Positions 51,108-59,777 of a stretch of DNA of 64,000 bases are shown here, piece by piece. A model generated the notes under the pieces. It worked only from the letters and a program-made list of their open reading frames with translations. It searched no databases and had not been told where the DNA came from. The stretch comes from Chlamydiae bacterium CG10_big_fil_rev_8_21_14_0_10_42_34 (lineage in GTDB: Bacteria > Chlamydiota > Chlamydiia > Chlamydiales > SM23-39). The stretch lies in the NCBI GenBank assembly GCA_002773795.1, contig PFAD01000018.1:1865-65864 (forward strand). The letters are read 5' to 3'. A program made the translations under genes and the position numbers. The number at the start of each line of letters is the position of its first letter. Position 1 is the first letter of the stretch.

Positions 51108-52328
51108 TTATTTGATTTTTGGAGCGCTTAGCTGAAGAAACAGGGTGCAAAAACAGGTGATGCCGATATAGATGACTACGAGATGAAAATGGGTAGGAAG
51201 TGAAAGCATCGGATCGACCCCCATTTTTTGCACCCAAAGGTCGATGAAGCCAACTCCCACAAAGTAGCCGGCTAGCATCACAGAGATCCCCACCTCGATG
51301 TAGTGAAGAAGAGGCCCTCCCCTTGCAAAGGGGAGCATTTCTTTTTCCATCAAAGAGAGGAGGATAGGAAATACTGCCGAGCAGCCTGCGCCTGCCAAAA
51401 TAAGGGCTCCTATGAAGCCTGTCACTGTTGTTTGGAGAGGGAAGATAAAAGCCGCCCCCATCAAAACGGAGACTAAAAAGTAAAACACAGCAGATGCGGG
51501 CAGAAAATAAAGAGGCAAGAGAAGGATCACTTGACCAATGATCATAAAAAGCCAAAAAAACGAAGTAATGTCATTGGCGGTACTTGCTCCTAATACATGT
51601 TGAATGAGAGTAAAGCCCCACAAGTTAAAGGTCGATTCTGTAAGACCATAGGCAATGATCGCAATAACAAAAAGGGCAAGGCGATAATGGAGCTCCTTCC
51701 AGAGCAAGCTCCCCCTTCTTATGCGCTCTAGATGAACCGGAATCAAAGGGTTTTTAAAGTAATTGCGGACAAAAAATAAACTCAAGCCAATCAAGACAAT
51801 GAGAACTGGGTAAAAAAAGCTATCGATCTTAAAGCGGTGAAAAAAATCTAAAAGAAGAGGTGCTAACATCGCTCCCAAATTTAAAAATGCAAATAAAGCG
51901 ACGATCCCAAGACCTGCCTTCTTCGGATATTGTAAAATTATGTATGTCACAAGTGAATTGATCACCGATGTGAGCGCAACCCCAAAAAAAACCATATCTA
52001 AAATGACGAGAGATAAAGTCCCGTCAGGGCCTAAAAACTGATTCAACATCAAGGTGGCAAGGCCAAATAAATTGCACAACAACCCCAAATAAAGGGTCAT
52101 TTTTAATCCCACCCAACGGCATAAAATTTGATGACTCAGTGACACACCAATTGCAGAAGTATATAAAATGATTTTGCAGACAATGGCCAGATCAATTGAA
52201 TCTCTTCCCAATAAAAAGTTTTCAGGAATTTGAAACACTGCAAAGATCATCGTATGCAAGCTTCCAATTAGGAATAGGCTCGCTGTAGCAATCACCCGCT
52301 TTGACATTGCTTGGCTAAATCGACTCAA
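51108..52328 (-). CDS. Major facilitator superfamily transporter
   Basis: 406 residues with about 12 hydrophobic segments, e.g. IFAVFQIPENFLLGRDSIDL and LAGYFVGVGFIDLWV; it resembles MFS sugar/nucleoside-type carriers but substrate is unknown. The likely start is a TTG at 52328 (MSRFSQAMSKRV), since AAGG is 7 bases upstream inside the end of rodA; an ATG at 52307 lacks a binding site. The start overlaps the rodA stop by four bases, so both are in one operon. Confidence 0.8.
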   Translation of the reverse strand: MSRFSQAMSKRVIATASLFLIGSLHTMIFAVFQIPENFLLGRDSIDLAIVCKIILYTSAIGVSLSHQILCRWVGLKMTLYLGLLCNLFGLATLMLNQFLGPDGTLSLVILDMVFFGVALTSVINSLVTYIILQYPKKAGLGIVALFAFLNLGAMLAPLLLDFFHRFKIDSFFYPVLIVLIGLSLFFVRNYFKNPLIPVHLERIRRGSLLWKELHYRLALFVIAIIAYGLTESTFNLWGFTLIQHVLGASTANDITSFFWLFMIIGQVILLLPLYFLPASAVFYFLVSVLMGAAFIFPLQTTVTGFIGALILAGAGCSAVFPILLSLMEKEMLPFARGGPLLHYIEVGISVMLAGYFVGVGFIDLWVQKMGVDPMLSLPTHFHLVVIYIGITCFCTLFLQLSAPKIK

Positions 52329-53452
52329 AACATAAACCTTCTGCTATAGATGCTTTGTAAAAGCCCTAATGCTGCCATCGTTGTTAAAATAGAGCTTCCT
52401 CCATACGTCACAAAAATAAGTGGCACGCCTGATATTGGTAAAAGGGCGCACATCATTCCAATATTGATAAACACATGCATTGCTAAATAGACAGAAAGTC
52501 CTGCTGCCAAGTACCTCCCAAAAAGATCTTTTGCAACAACTGCTACCTGAAAACTAAAATAGATGAGCGCGTAAAACAAGAAGAGCAAAACGACAAGTCC
52601 TACAAACCCAAACTCTTCACCGAAGGCTGCAAACACAGAGTCCGTATGCGCTGCAGGGAGCCACTTCCTTCCCGAAAAGTCCCCTTTTTGCCATCCAGTT
52701 CCAGTTAGCCCTCCGATTGCAATCGCAATTTGAGATGCTTTTTGATGGTACGTATTGGGATTCAGCCTTTCGTACTGATACTCTTTCATCACTTTTGTAA
52801 AAACAGGCCGCATCTGCTCGTGATCTAAAATGCCTAAAAAGAGCAAATTTACAACTAACAAGATCACCACGCCAAAAGCGCCCATCATGCGCAAAACGGC
52901 TTTGTGTATGCCGGCAAAATAGGCCATGACGAGCGCAATTGGGTATAAAATTAAAGCCGTCCCCAAATCGGGCTGCTTTAAAATAAGCAAGAAGGGAACT
53001 CCAACAATGGCTCCCATTTGAAATGCTGTCGCAAGTGTTCCAGCATAATTGCCACGCCTTTCTAAAAACCAACTGAGAAAAATGACCACGATGAGCTTTG
53101 CTTGCTCTGAAGGTTGAAAGCTCGCAACTCCTGGAATCCGGTACCATCTATGAACATTTTGAATCGGACTTACAAAAAAAAGACCGACGAGTAAAAAAAG
53201 CACAGCAATATAGAGCCACAAACTCCAGTCTCGTAAAACGCGGTAATCAAATGAGGCGCAAAGAAAAAACACGGCCCAGCCTAGAAAAAACCAACGCATT
53301 TGGCTTTTGACAAGTGGCGTCCAAAATGAGATATTTTCTTCCGACAAATCGGCAGTCATCGACGAAATAACGAGAAGGCTAATGACCATGAGCGCCAAAA
53401 CAAGAGGCAATATCCGATAATCGAGCCGAGACAGAGTCCAAGATTTCCACAT
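52325..53452 (-). CDS. rodA: Rod shape-determining SEDS protein RodA
   Basis: A membrane peptidoglycan glycosyltransferase of the SEDS family, acting with a class B PBP. From the ATG at 53452 (MWKSWTLSRLDYRILPLVLA) it has about 375 residues. Signature features are FQPSEQAKLIVVIFLSWFLE, LKQPDLGTALILYPIALVMA and GGLTGTGWQKGDFSGRKWLP, then AFGEEFGFVGLVVLL. GAGG lies very close to this ATG; a TTG 12 codons upstream is the alternative. It is divergent from birA, 52 bases apart, as in Chlamydia. Confidence 0.93.
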   Translation of the reverse strand: MWKSWTLSRLDYRILPLVLALMVISLLVISSMTADLSEENISFWTPLVKSQMRWFFLGWAVFFLCASFDYRVLRDWSLWLYIAVLFLLVGLFFVSPIQNVHRWYRIPGVASFQPSEQAKLIVVIFLSWFLERRGNYAGTLATAFQMGAIVGVPFLLILKQPDLGTALILYPIALVMAYFAGIHKAVLRMMGAFGVVILLVVNLLFLGILDHEQMRPVFTKVMKEYQYERLNPNTYHQKASQIAIAIGGLTGTGWQKGDFSGRKWLPAAHTDSVFAAFGEEFGFVGLVVLLFLFYALIYFSFQVAVVAKDLFGRYLAAGLSVYLAMHVFINIGMMCALLPISGVPLIFVTYGGSSILTTMAALGLLQSIYSRRFMF

Positions 53453-53504
53453 AACCTCGATTCTATTCGTATGATCCGATAGAATCAATAAAAGGGATGC
53501 AACT

Positions 53505-54224
53505 ATGCATGAAATTCACTTAAGTTTGATCGATTCCACAAATACATACGCCAAAATACACGCCGAAACATTTCCGCAAAACCAAATCACATGTATCACC
53601 GCTGAAGAACAATCGGCCGGCAGAGGCCGCTACCAAAGAACTTGGCTCTCTCCAAGAGGGGCAAATATCTACGCGACATTTTATTTTACCCTTCCCCTCA
53701 ACACAGCCCACTTAATCAGCCTTGCCCAGGTAATGGCATCTAGCTTTGCAAATGTCTTAATCAATGAGGGCTTTTCCCCTAAAATAAAATGGCCAAACGA
53801 CATCCAAGTAAATGGGAAAAAAATCTCAGGCATCCTTTGTGAAACGCAATTTTGCAAAGATCACGTGGATCTTTTTTTAGGGATTGGAATCAATGTAAAT
53901 CTCGATGAGCAAACGGCTTTAAAAATCGATCAACCAGCAACTTCTTTACTCATTGAAACTGGGAAAAATTGGGACAAAAAAGAGCTTTTAAAAAAGTTGC
54001 AAGTGCAATTTGAAAAAGATCTAGAAACGTTTAAAGAAGATGGCTTTAGCCCTTTTCACAAACAGTTTGAAAGCCTTTTGGCCAAAAAGGGCGAAACAAT
54101 TCGCTGTTTTGATGGGAAAAAAATGTGGGAAGGAATTTGCCATTCACTCACAGCTGAAGGGCAACTCAACATCCTTTTATCTGATCAAACGATTCACACA
54201 ATTACGTCTGGCGACATCAAGTAG
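53505..54224 (+). CDS. birA: Biotin--[acetyl-CoA-carboxylase] ligase, single domain
   Basis: Attaches biotin to the carboxylase carrier protein. It has 239 residues without an N-terminal DNA-binding domain, so it is the enzyme only (type I). Motifs are IDSTNTYAK, AGRGRYQRTWLSPRGANIYA (biotin/ATP loop) and IKWPNDIQVNGKKISGIL with the catalytic-region Lys. The C-terminal SH3-like domain is present. AAGGG lies 8 bases before the ATG. The neighbour rodA is as in Chlamydia. Confidence 0.94.
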   Translation: MHEIHLSLIDSTNTYAKIHAETFPQNQITCITAEEQSAGRGRYQRTWLSPRGANIYATFYFTLPLNTAHLISLAQVMASSFANVLINEGFSPKIKWPNDIQVNGKKISGILCETQFCKDHVDLFLGIGINVNLDEQTALKIDQPATSLLIETGKNWDKKELLKKLQVQFEKDLETFKEDGFSPFHKQFESLLAKKGETIRCFDGKKMWEGICHSLTAEGQLNILLSDQTIHTITSGDIK

Positions 54225-54228
54225 TGAT

Positions 54229-56430
54229 TCATTGGATTTTAGCTAAGCGGCTTCGGATAAACTCGTTTTTGATCAGCTCTTGATCGGCAAGTTCACCCAT
54301 ATCTACGAACTTAAGCCAAAGAGGAGATAATTCAGTTCCTCTCATCAACTCTGATTGGATCATCATTTGAAGCTTCACTTTGTTTTGCCAAATCGGTGGA
54401 ATCGCTTTTTGATATAAAGACAGAAGCTCAGTATTGCCACCTATAGAATTTACAATCTCAGCTTGTTTAGCTGCACTTGAAAAAGGGACGCTAATCAAAG
54501 TAAGGGCTTGTGTAAAACCCTTCCATTGTCCCTGTATCGCAGTAATCGTCCTATTTAAGATCTTATCGATCTTTTTAGCTGTTTTACCTTCTTTCCACTG
54601 AAGCCAAATTGCATCTAGATCACTTGTATATTTTTGATTTAACTCAGCTTCCCTCATGCTTAATTTAGCTAATTTCTCTTTCAAAACATCGGGCTGATTC
54701 TTGTAATTTCCAGCTATTCGATCCCTTTTTGAAATCAATCCTTGTTTATCCAACTCGTATTGCCCTCTACGCTCACTTCGCTCATCTAAAAGAGCATTCA
54801 TTGCCTTAGGTGGAGCTTCATTTACAAAACTTGCTAAAGTTTCATAAAACGATTTCAGTTCACTGATTGTTTTTTCTCCAATAGCATTTTTTAACCCCTC
54901 ATTTTTCTTCACCTTTTTTAAAAAGCTACGAAGATTTAGAGCCCAATTTGTGTAGCTTTCAAAAAGACTTTCAGTCAATTGGATGGCACGTGCGCTCTCT
55001 TTTGCCCATGAATAAACAGTTTCAGTCCCTTGTTCTAGATAAGGGAGGATCATTTTTGCAGAAAGCTGATTGACCCTCAAATCTTCACGAATCTTTTTTT
55101 GGATGCTCATTGCCTGAATAAAGCTTCGATCTTGTTGATAGCTTCCACGCAGTTTTGCTGTATCACTTTCTATTACAGCATCAAAATATTCACCCAAATT
55201 TTGAACTTCGTTTTGAGGAATTTGGCTACCTTTTCCATGTAAAATGTGAGAAATTAAGTATCTGCTTGCAACTGTTGCTTCACGCCCATCAACCCCAGCT
55301 GTTGCTTGTCTATCTTTTGACCAATCGGCATGAAGAGTTTTTCTTACCATATCTTTTACTTTTGGAATCACCCCACTTTTTACGGGAAGAGTCTCTCTTC
55401 GATAGTGCGTCTCGTCCACAACTACACGTCTTGTCTTCATGTAAAGGTCTCGATTTTCATGTAAACGAAGGACATCTTGAGCATTTTCGTAGCAAACTTC
55501 GATCGGCTTTTTTTGATTGTCAAAACAATACTGAAAATAAAAAACTTCGTTTGGCGCCTTTGAGTTCAATACATTTTTGTCGATTTGATTGGGTAAAGCG
55601 TTTAATGCCTGTCTCCAGACCTCATCTGTTACTTCATCCGGCCTTTTGATAATTACAAATTTTGCATCTCTTTCGAAAATTGGATCGCCTAGCGAAAATA
55701 CGTAATGTTTTCCAATTGTTGGATGCAAAACAGCAAAGTGATTCTGTATTTCAGGTTGAGCCTCAATAACTTTGTCCTTACCATTTGCAAGTTGTAGCTC
55801 TATTTCTTCAATTCGATCTTCAATCTCTCTTTTGAGATCTTCTCTCATCTGAATACTGATCTTCACTTGATCTTTAAATAAGACTTTATACGCTTCAGCT
55901 TTTTTTCGAATCTCGGCGATAAGTTTGGTATCTTTAGTGGGACCTTCTAGAAGCACTTGTCTTAGCTCATTGAGTTCTTGTTCGACTTTCCCTTGCGCCA
56001 AATTTTGATAAAGGTCGATTTTTTTGAGCTTTAAAAGCTCGCGATCAAAGGCAAATTGAGTCGTTAAGGCGTTGATCAATAAATGCTCATTGAGAAGCAT
56101 TTGTTGAGAATCTGCCAATCTTGATCCGTCAGCAAGGAGCTGCTTATCCCAATCACAGGCTGTTTTTTCAGCTTGGTCTAACCTCTCTGCAATCCACTCG
56201 ATTTTCGATCGTGTCCCATCATCCATCGGGATTAGCTCTTTAGCATATGCAGAGAAGTAGGTGTCCAGCACTCTTTCTACACTAGGGTTTTGACGCATGT
56301 CAGAAAGAATATGGCGGTTTTCTTTCTGCACTGTGCGCTCTTCATATTTTTCTAAACTTTCGGAGGTCCATGAAGGGTCCTTTTGAGCACCTGGCACCCA
56401 ACTCCTTACAAAACAAAGAATAGCAGACAT
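54229..56430 (-). CDS. Large helical protein of unknown function
   Basis: 733 residues from the ATG at 56430 (MSAILCFVRSWVPGAQKDPS); AAGG is 7 bases upstream, and a TTG 6 codons earlier is less likely. Nearly all of it is charged helix and coiled-coil (for example LSKLSMREAELNQKYTSDL-like heptads near 610-640). A mixed region about 240-350 contains HYVFSLGDPIFERDAKFVII. No membrane segment beyond the first ~15 residues and no known domain are visible. It ends 5 bases from the convergent birA stop. The size, AT-rich promoter and lack of homology fit a secreted effector, but that is a guess. Confidence 0.6.
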   Translation of the reverse strand: MSAILCFVRSWVPGAQKDPSWTSESLEKYEERTVQKENRHILSDMRQNPSVERVLDTYFSAYAKELIPMDDGTRSKIEWIAERLDQAEKTACDWDKQLLADGSRLADSQQMLLNEHLLINALTTQFAFDRELLKLKKIDLYQNLAQGKVEQELNELRQVLLEGPTKDTKLIAEIRKKAEAYKVLFKDQVKISIQMREDLKREIEDRIEEIELQLANGKDKVIEAQPEIQNHFAVLHPTIGKHYVFSLGDPIFERDAKFVIIKRPDEVTDEVWRQALNALPNQIDKNVLNSKAPNEVFYFQYCFDNQKKPIEVCYENAQDVLRLHENRDLYMKTRRVVVDETHYRRETLPVKSGVIPKVKDMVRKTLHADWSKDRQATAGVDGREATVASRYLISHILHGKGSQIPQNEVQNLGEYFDAVIESDTAKLRGSYQQDRSFIQAMSIQKKIREDLRVNQLSAKMILPYLEQGTETVYSWAKESARAIQLTESLFESYTNWALNLRSFLKKVKKNEGLKNAIGEKTISELKSFYETLASFVNEAPPKAMNALLDERSERRGQYELDKQGLISKRDRIAGNYKNQPDVLKEKLAKLSMREAELNQKYTSDLDAIWLQWKEGKTAKKIDKILNRTITAIQGQWKGFTQALTLISVPFSSAAKQAEIVNSIGGNTELLSLYQKAIPPIWQNKVKLQMMIQSELMRGTELSPLWLKFVDMGELADQELIKNEFIRSRLAKIQ

Positions 56431-56489
56431 TATTATACCTTTATTCAAATTAAAGGTTTAATTATATCATAATTATAATTAATTATGCA

Positions 56490-57227
56490 TCATAATTGTG
56501 GCGTAACAAAAAGACTTGGATGGACCCTATTTTTAAGGATCTGCTGGATTGCGGAAAGCGTTGAGCCTGTGGAGGAATGGCACGTAGTACACGATCCTTC
56601 ATAAGAGATAACGACCTCTTGCTCGTCATTAAAACTGACTAATTTTACCCCCCCGGCATCAAGCTCAATATAGGGACGGATCTCTTTATCGATCACCTCT
56701 TCAATGATCCCAACTTTTTGCTGATGGGGCAACTCGTCCCAACCGGGGATTCCCCCTGGGATTTCGCCAAAATCGCGCTCAATCGGAGTCACATCATAGC
56801 TGACTGTAAACGGGATATCTGAACATTGGGCAACTGCCTTGTCAATTACAGAAAGAGCCAAATTAAGATAAGAATCGCAAGACTTTGGAAATGCGGGAAC
56901 ATCTTTGCGATCGCGAACATGGCGGTCGATGAGATCGGCAGAAATGCGGGAGATCTGATCATAATTTTTCCTCAGAGCAAGATCGCTCACAACCTCTGCA
57001 ACGGCAATCATCCCGATGGGTCCTAAAACTTGAAACTTTGCATCTGCGATGATCCCATCTGATTCATCGACTAGCCAATAAAGACACAAGTTCCCCTCGC
57101 GCGCCTCGACAAGGCGCATCTGTTTTTCTTCAGCAATTTCTTGCGTAAAAGCACCAACATAGCGGAGGCGATCGAGTTTTTCCCTTAGCTTTTTACTAAA
57201 TAGTTCCCAATCGTGCGGTCTGATCAA
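56490..57227 (-). CDS. NifU-like protein lacking most scaffold cysteines, with Nfu domain
   Basis: 245 residues. The N-terminal half is related to the IscU/NifU scaffold (RYVGAFTQEIAEEKQ, then GIIADAKFQVLGPIGMIAVA), but the positions of the first two scaffold cysteines have none (LGPIG where Y-G-C-G is usual). The third is kept in FPKSCDSYLN. The C-terminal Nfu domain is intact, with C-x-x-C in VISYEGSCTTCHSSTGS. The start is a TTG at 57227 with GGAGG 4 bases upstream, overlapping the nifS-like stop by 2 bases. The pair thus seems suited to carry rather than build Fe-S clusters. Confidence 0.82.
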   Translation of the reverse strand: MIRPHDWELFSKKLREKLDRLRYVGAFTQEIAEEKQMRLVEAREGNLCLYWLVDESDGIIADAKFQVLGPIGMIAVAEVVSDLALRKNYDQISRISADLIDRHVRDRKDVPAFPKSCDSYLNLALSVIDKAVAQCSDIPFTVSYDVTPIERDFGEIPGGIPGWDELPHQQKVGIIEEVIDKEIRPYIELDAGGVKLVSFNDEQEVVISYEGSCTTCHSSTGSTLSAIQQILKNRVHPSLFVTPQL

Positions 57228-58318
57228 AGGGCCTCCGAAATTGCTTGAAGTTGTAAAACAGTCTCATTAATGATCGCTGCTGCTTTGAGAACCTCTTCTT
57301 CGGTGGTCATCCGGCTGAGTGAAAAACTAATCGCGTTCTCGCTTATTTTTGATAAATGCCCCGCATATGAGCCTCCGATCGTCGCGTAGACCCCTTTTCG
57401 ATTGAGATAATAAAGGAGGGCCTCTTGGTGCACTTTTTCAAAAGCAATGGCAGTTGTATTGGGAAGGCGCATTGTATCTTTAAAGAGCACAGTCCCTTTT
57501 ACCTCGCTCTCAAACAGATCGCGTAGGCGAACTACTTCAAGCGCCATCATATCGAGATAGAGCATCGCTTGCTGAGCTGCAGCACTGAGCGCCATAAAGG
57601 AGGGAACGTCAAAGGCGCCACCACGAAGAGAGTTTTGCTCAGATCCTCCTAATATGAACGGAACTAAAGGCGCTCCTTCTTTTGCAAAAAGGGCCCCAGA
57701 TCCTTTTACAGAATGGATTCGATCTCCTGAAAATGTGAGATAATCCGATTCAAAAATGAAAGGGTATTTTCCTACCGCATAAGTGGCATCCAAGTGAAGC
57801 AGAACATTTTTTTCTTTTGCCAATTGAATGATCTCCTCAACTGGCTGAATCACACCGGTCAACCCGTGCGCCATCGTCAAAGAGATAAGGGCCGTTCGGG
57901 GATTGACTAGCTCGGCTAATTTTTCGACATCGATCTGCCCATTTTCATCAACAGGGGCCACTTTAATAATGCAACCCAGCTCTTCCAACCGTTTTGCACA
58001 CTGCATAACAGGGGCGTCTTCAATTTGAGAAATAATGATGTGACACTTGCCCTCTTTGCGCGCTTTTTCAACAAAGACAGACCAAAACACTTGATTGATC
58101 GCCTCTGCGCCGGAAGAAGTGAATACAAATTGGTCTTTTTCTGATGCAGCCACTAAGTCGTAGATCATTTGGTAGCGCGTATCTAGAGCAAAAACTAACT
58201 CTTGTCCCATCCGATGAGGTGCAAAAGAAGCGCCCCATTGCTCTTTCAAGAAGGGACCCATTCGCTCGATTGCAGGCTCGCAAGGTCTCGTAGCTGAGTG
58301 ATGGTCAAGATAGATCAT
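57224..58318 (-). CDS. NifS-like cysteine desulfurase homologue lacking catalytic residues
   Basis: A fold-type I PLP enzyme relative, about 364 residues (MIYLDHHSATRPCEPAIERM). It has overall NifS/IscS order (FTSSGAEAINQ, LLHLDATYAVGKYPF, YLTFSGDRIHSVKGSGALF, GGSEQNSLRGGAFDVPS). The usual S-x-H-K-x-x-G-P-K-G holds the PLP lysine; here the segment is S-G-D-R-I-H-S-V-K-G, so the H-K pair is D-R. The persulfide Cys loop (S-A-C-S/T) is GGSYAGHL with no Cys. It should not be an ordinary desulfurase. Start uncertain: 58318, 58327 or 58363; all overlap gpmA. Confidence 0.78.
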   Translation of the reverse strand: MIYLDHHSATRPCEPAIERMGPFLKEQWGASFAPHRMGQELVFALDTRYQMIYDLVAASEKDQFVFTSSGAEAINQVFWSVFVEKARKEGKCHIIISQIEDAPVMQCAKRLEELGCIIKVAPVDENGQIDVEKLAELVNPRTALISLTMAHGLTGVIQPVEEIIQLAKEKNVLLHLDATYAVGKYPFIFESDYLTFSGDRIHSVKGSGALFAKEGAPLVPFILGGSEQNSLRGGAFDVPSFMALSAAAQQAMLYLDMMALEVVRLRDLFESEVKGTVLFKDTMRLPNTTAIAFEKVHQEALLYYLNRKGVYATIGGSYAGHLSKISENAISFSLSRMTTEEEVLKAAAIINETVLQLQAISEAL

Positions 58319-58982
58319 ACTTCCCATTTTCGTGGGTGTAAATGAGGGGGTCACCCGTCGCAAGCTCTAACTTAATTACCTCTTCTTTGCTTAAGTTTTT
58401 TAAATGCATTACGATCGACCGAAGAGAGTTTCCATGAGCTGAAACTAAAACTGTTTTTCCCTGTTCGAGATACGGAACGATTTTTTCTTTAAAGTAGGGA
58501 AGAGTCCTTGCCGCTGTCATCGCAAGACTTTCTCCATCGGGAGGGCAAACGTCGAAGCTCCGTCGCCATAGTTTCACCTGATCTTCACCATATTCTTTAG
58601 CAGTTTCAGCTTTATTGAGCCCTTGGAGCTTGCCATACATTCTTTCATTAAGCTCCCAAGCCATGTAGACAGGGATAAGCCTTTTTTTTGCCTCTTCGCT
58701 ATAGACTTGAGACCACTCCTCGAGCTTTCCTTCACCCGAATGCATAAAAACAGGAATTTTTCCGCTTTTATGATGCAATAAAGCAAGCGGCACCGTCATC
58801 TGTGCACGCACTAATGAAGAGGTAAAAACCACATCAATTGAAATATTTTCTATTTTTTTCCCCGCCTCAATTGCCTCTTGGATCCCCTCTTCACTCAATG
58901 GGATGTCTACCCACCCAGTGAAAAGATTTTCTTTATTCCAGATCGATTGGCCGTGACGCAATAAAATAAGTTTTGATGACAT
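58305..58982 (-). CDS. gpmA: 2,3-bisphosphoglycerate-dependent phosphoglycerate mutase
   Basis: A glycolytic enzyme interconverting 3- and 2-phosphoglycerate. It has 225 residues. The phosphorylated His is in LILLRHGQSIWNKENLFTG, with WVDIPLSEEG, ERMYGKLQGLNK, and the second catalytic His in LVSAHGNSLRSIVMHL. ATG start at 58982. Its stop lies inside the start of the nifS-like gene, and both are on the same strand with nifU, the gene order of Chlamydia. Confidence 0.95.
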   Translation of the reverse strand: MSSKLILLRHGQSIWNKENLFTGWVDIPLSEEGIQEAIEAGKKIENISIDVVFTSSLVRAQMTVPLALLHHKSGKIPVFMHSGEGKLEEWSQVYSEEAKKRLIPVYMAWELNERMYGKLQGLNKAETAKEYGEDQVKLWRRSFDVCPPDGESLAMTAARTLPYFKEKIVPYLEQGKTVLVSAHGNSLRSIVMHLKNLSKEEVIKLELATGDPLIYTHENGKYDLS

Positions 58983-59005
58983 CCCAACTTCCTTTTTTTA
59001 AAAGT

Positions 59006-59033
59006 TTAACAGAAACGGAGTTTCCTTTATACT
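59006..59033 (+). promoter_or_regulatory. Candidate promoter just upstream of the pseudouridine synthase gene
   Basis: TTAACA (59006-59011) and TATACT (59028-59033) are spaced by 16 bases, each matching the consensus at five of six positions. The start of transcription would be near 59040, almost at the ATG at 59042. Because there is also no Shine-Dalgarno sequence, a leaderless message is possible. Confidence 0.4.
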
Positions 59034-59041
59034 CTTGTGCC

Positions 59042-59743
59042 ATGGAAAAGAAAAGATTAAGTAAAGCCCTTGCCGCAGCCGGTATCGCCTCACGTAGGGC
59101 CTGTGAAGAATTGATTTTTGCAGGAAGAGTTCAGGTCAACGGAGAGACGATAAAATTGCCCCAACACCACGTCAATTGGTCCTCTGACAGGATCTCCGTG
59201 GATGGCCAGTCCGTTAAATCAGAGCAAAAAAAGTTTTACTACGTCCTCAATAAACCGATCGGATTCATCTGCACAAGCGCAAGACCCGGTAAAAAACCAA
59301 TCGTCCTCGATCTTTTCCCAAACACTGAGAGGCTATTTACCGTCGGCAGACTCGACAAAGAGACGACAGGGCTCCTCCTCGTCACAAATGATGGCCACTT
59401 TGCAAACAAAGTCATCCACCCCTCGTCAAACATCATCAAAGAATATATTGTCAAAACGCTCCAAGAAATCACACCCGAACACCTCGAAACACTATCTCAA
59501 GGCGCACGCGTCGATGAGAAATGGGTCCGTCCCGTCTCTGTCCACAAGGTGAGAAAAGGGACATTTAAAATCTGCGTTCAAGAAGGGAAAAAGCACGAAG
59601 TGCGAATCATTTCAGAGCGCGCGGGACTTAAAATCGTTGAACTGACCCGTGTTCGGATCGGATCGCTCGTCCTTGGAACCCTTCCAGTGGGGCAATTTCG
59701 TCCCATGACCGAAAAAGATAAAGAACTAATCTTTACCCGATAA
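59042..59743 (+). CDS. Ribosomal RNA pseudouridine synthase (RluB/YjbC-like)
   Basis: 233 residues from the ATG at 59042 (MEKKRLSKALAAAGIASRRA); the frame opens at 58973, but those residues are not family-like and overlap gpmA. S4 domain at 1-60, catalytic domain with YVLNKPIGFICTS, GRLDKETTGLLLVTNDG (catalytic Asp) and VRPVSVHKVRKGTFKI, then GKKHEVRIISERAGLKIVEL. It matches the yjbC gene beside gpmA in Chlamydia. The truncated gene at 1-451 is a paralogue. Confidence 0.93.
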   Translation: MEKKRLSKALAAAGIASRRACEELIFAGRVQVNGETIKLPQHHVNWSSDRISVDGQSVKSEQKKFYYVLNKPIGFICTSARPGKKPIVLDLFPNTERLFTVGRLDKETTGLLLVTNDGHFANKVIHPSSNIIKEYIVKTLQEITPEHLETLSQGARVDEKWVRPVSVHKVRKGTFKICVQEGKKHEVRIISERAGLKIVELTRVRIGSLVLGTLPVGQFRPMTEKDKELIFTR

Positions 59744-59777
59744 GCAGCAAGACTAATCTAACAAAGGACTTTTGCAA

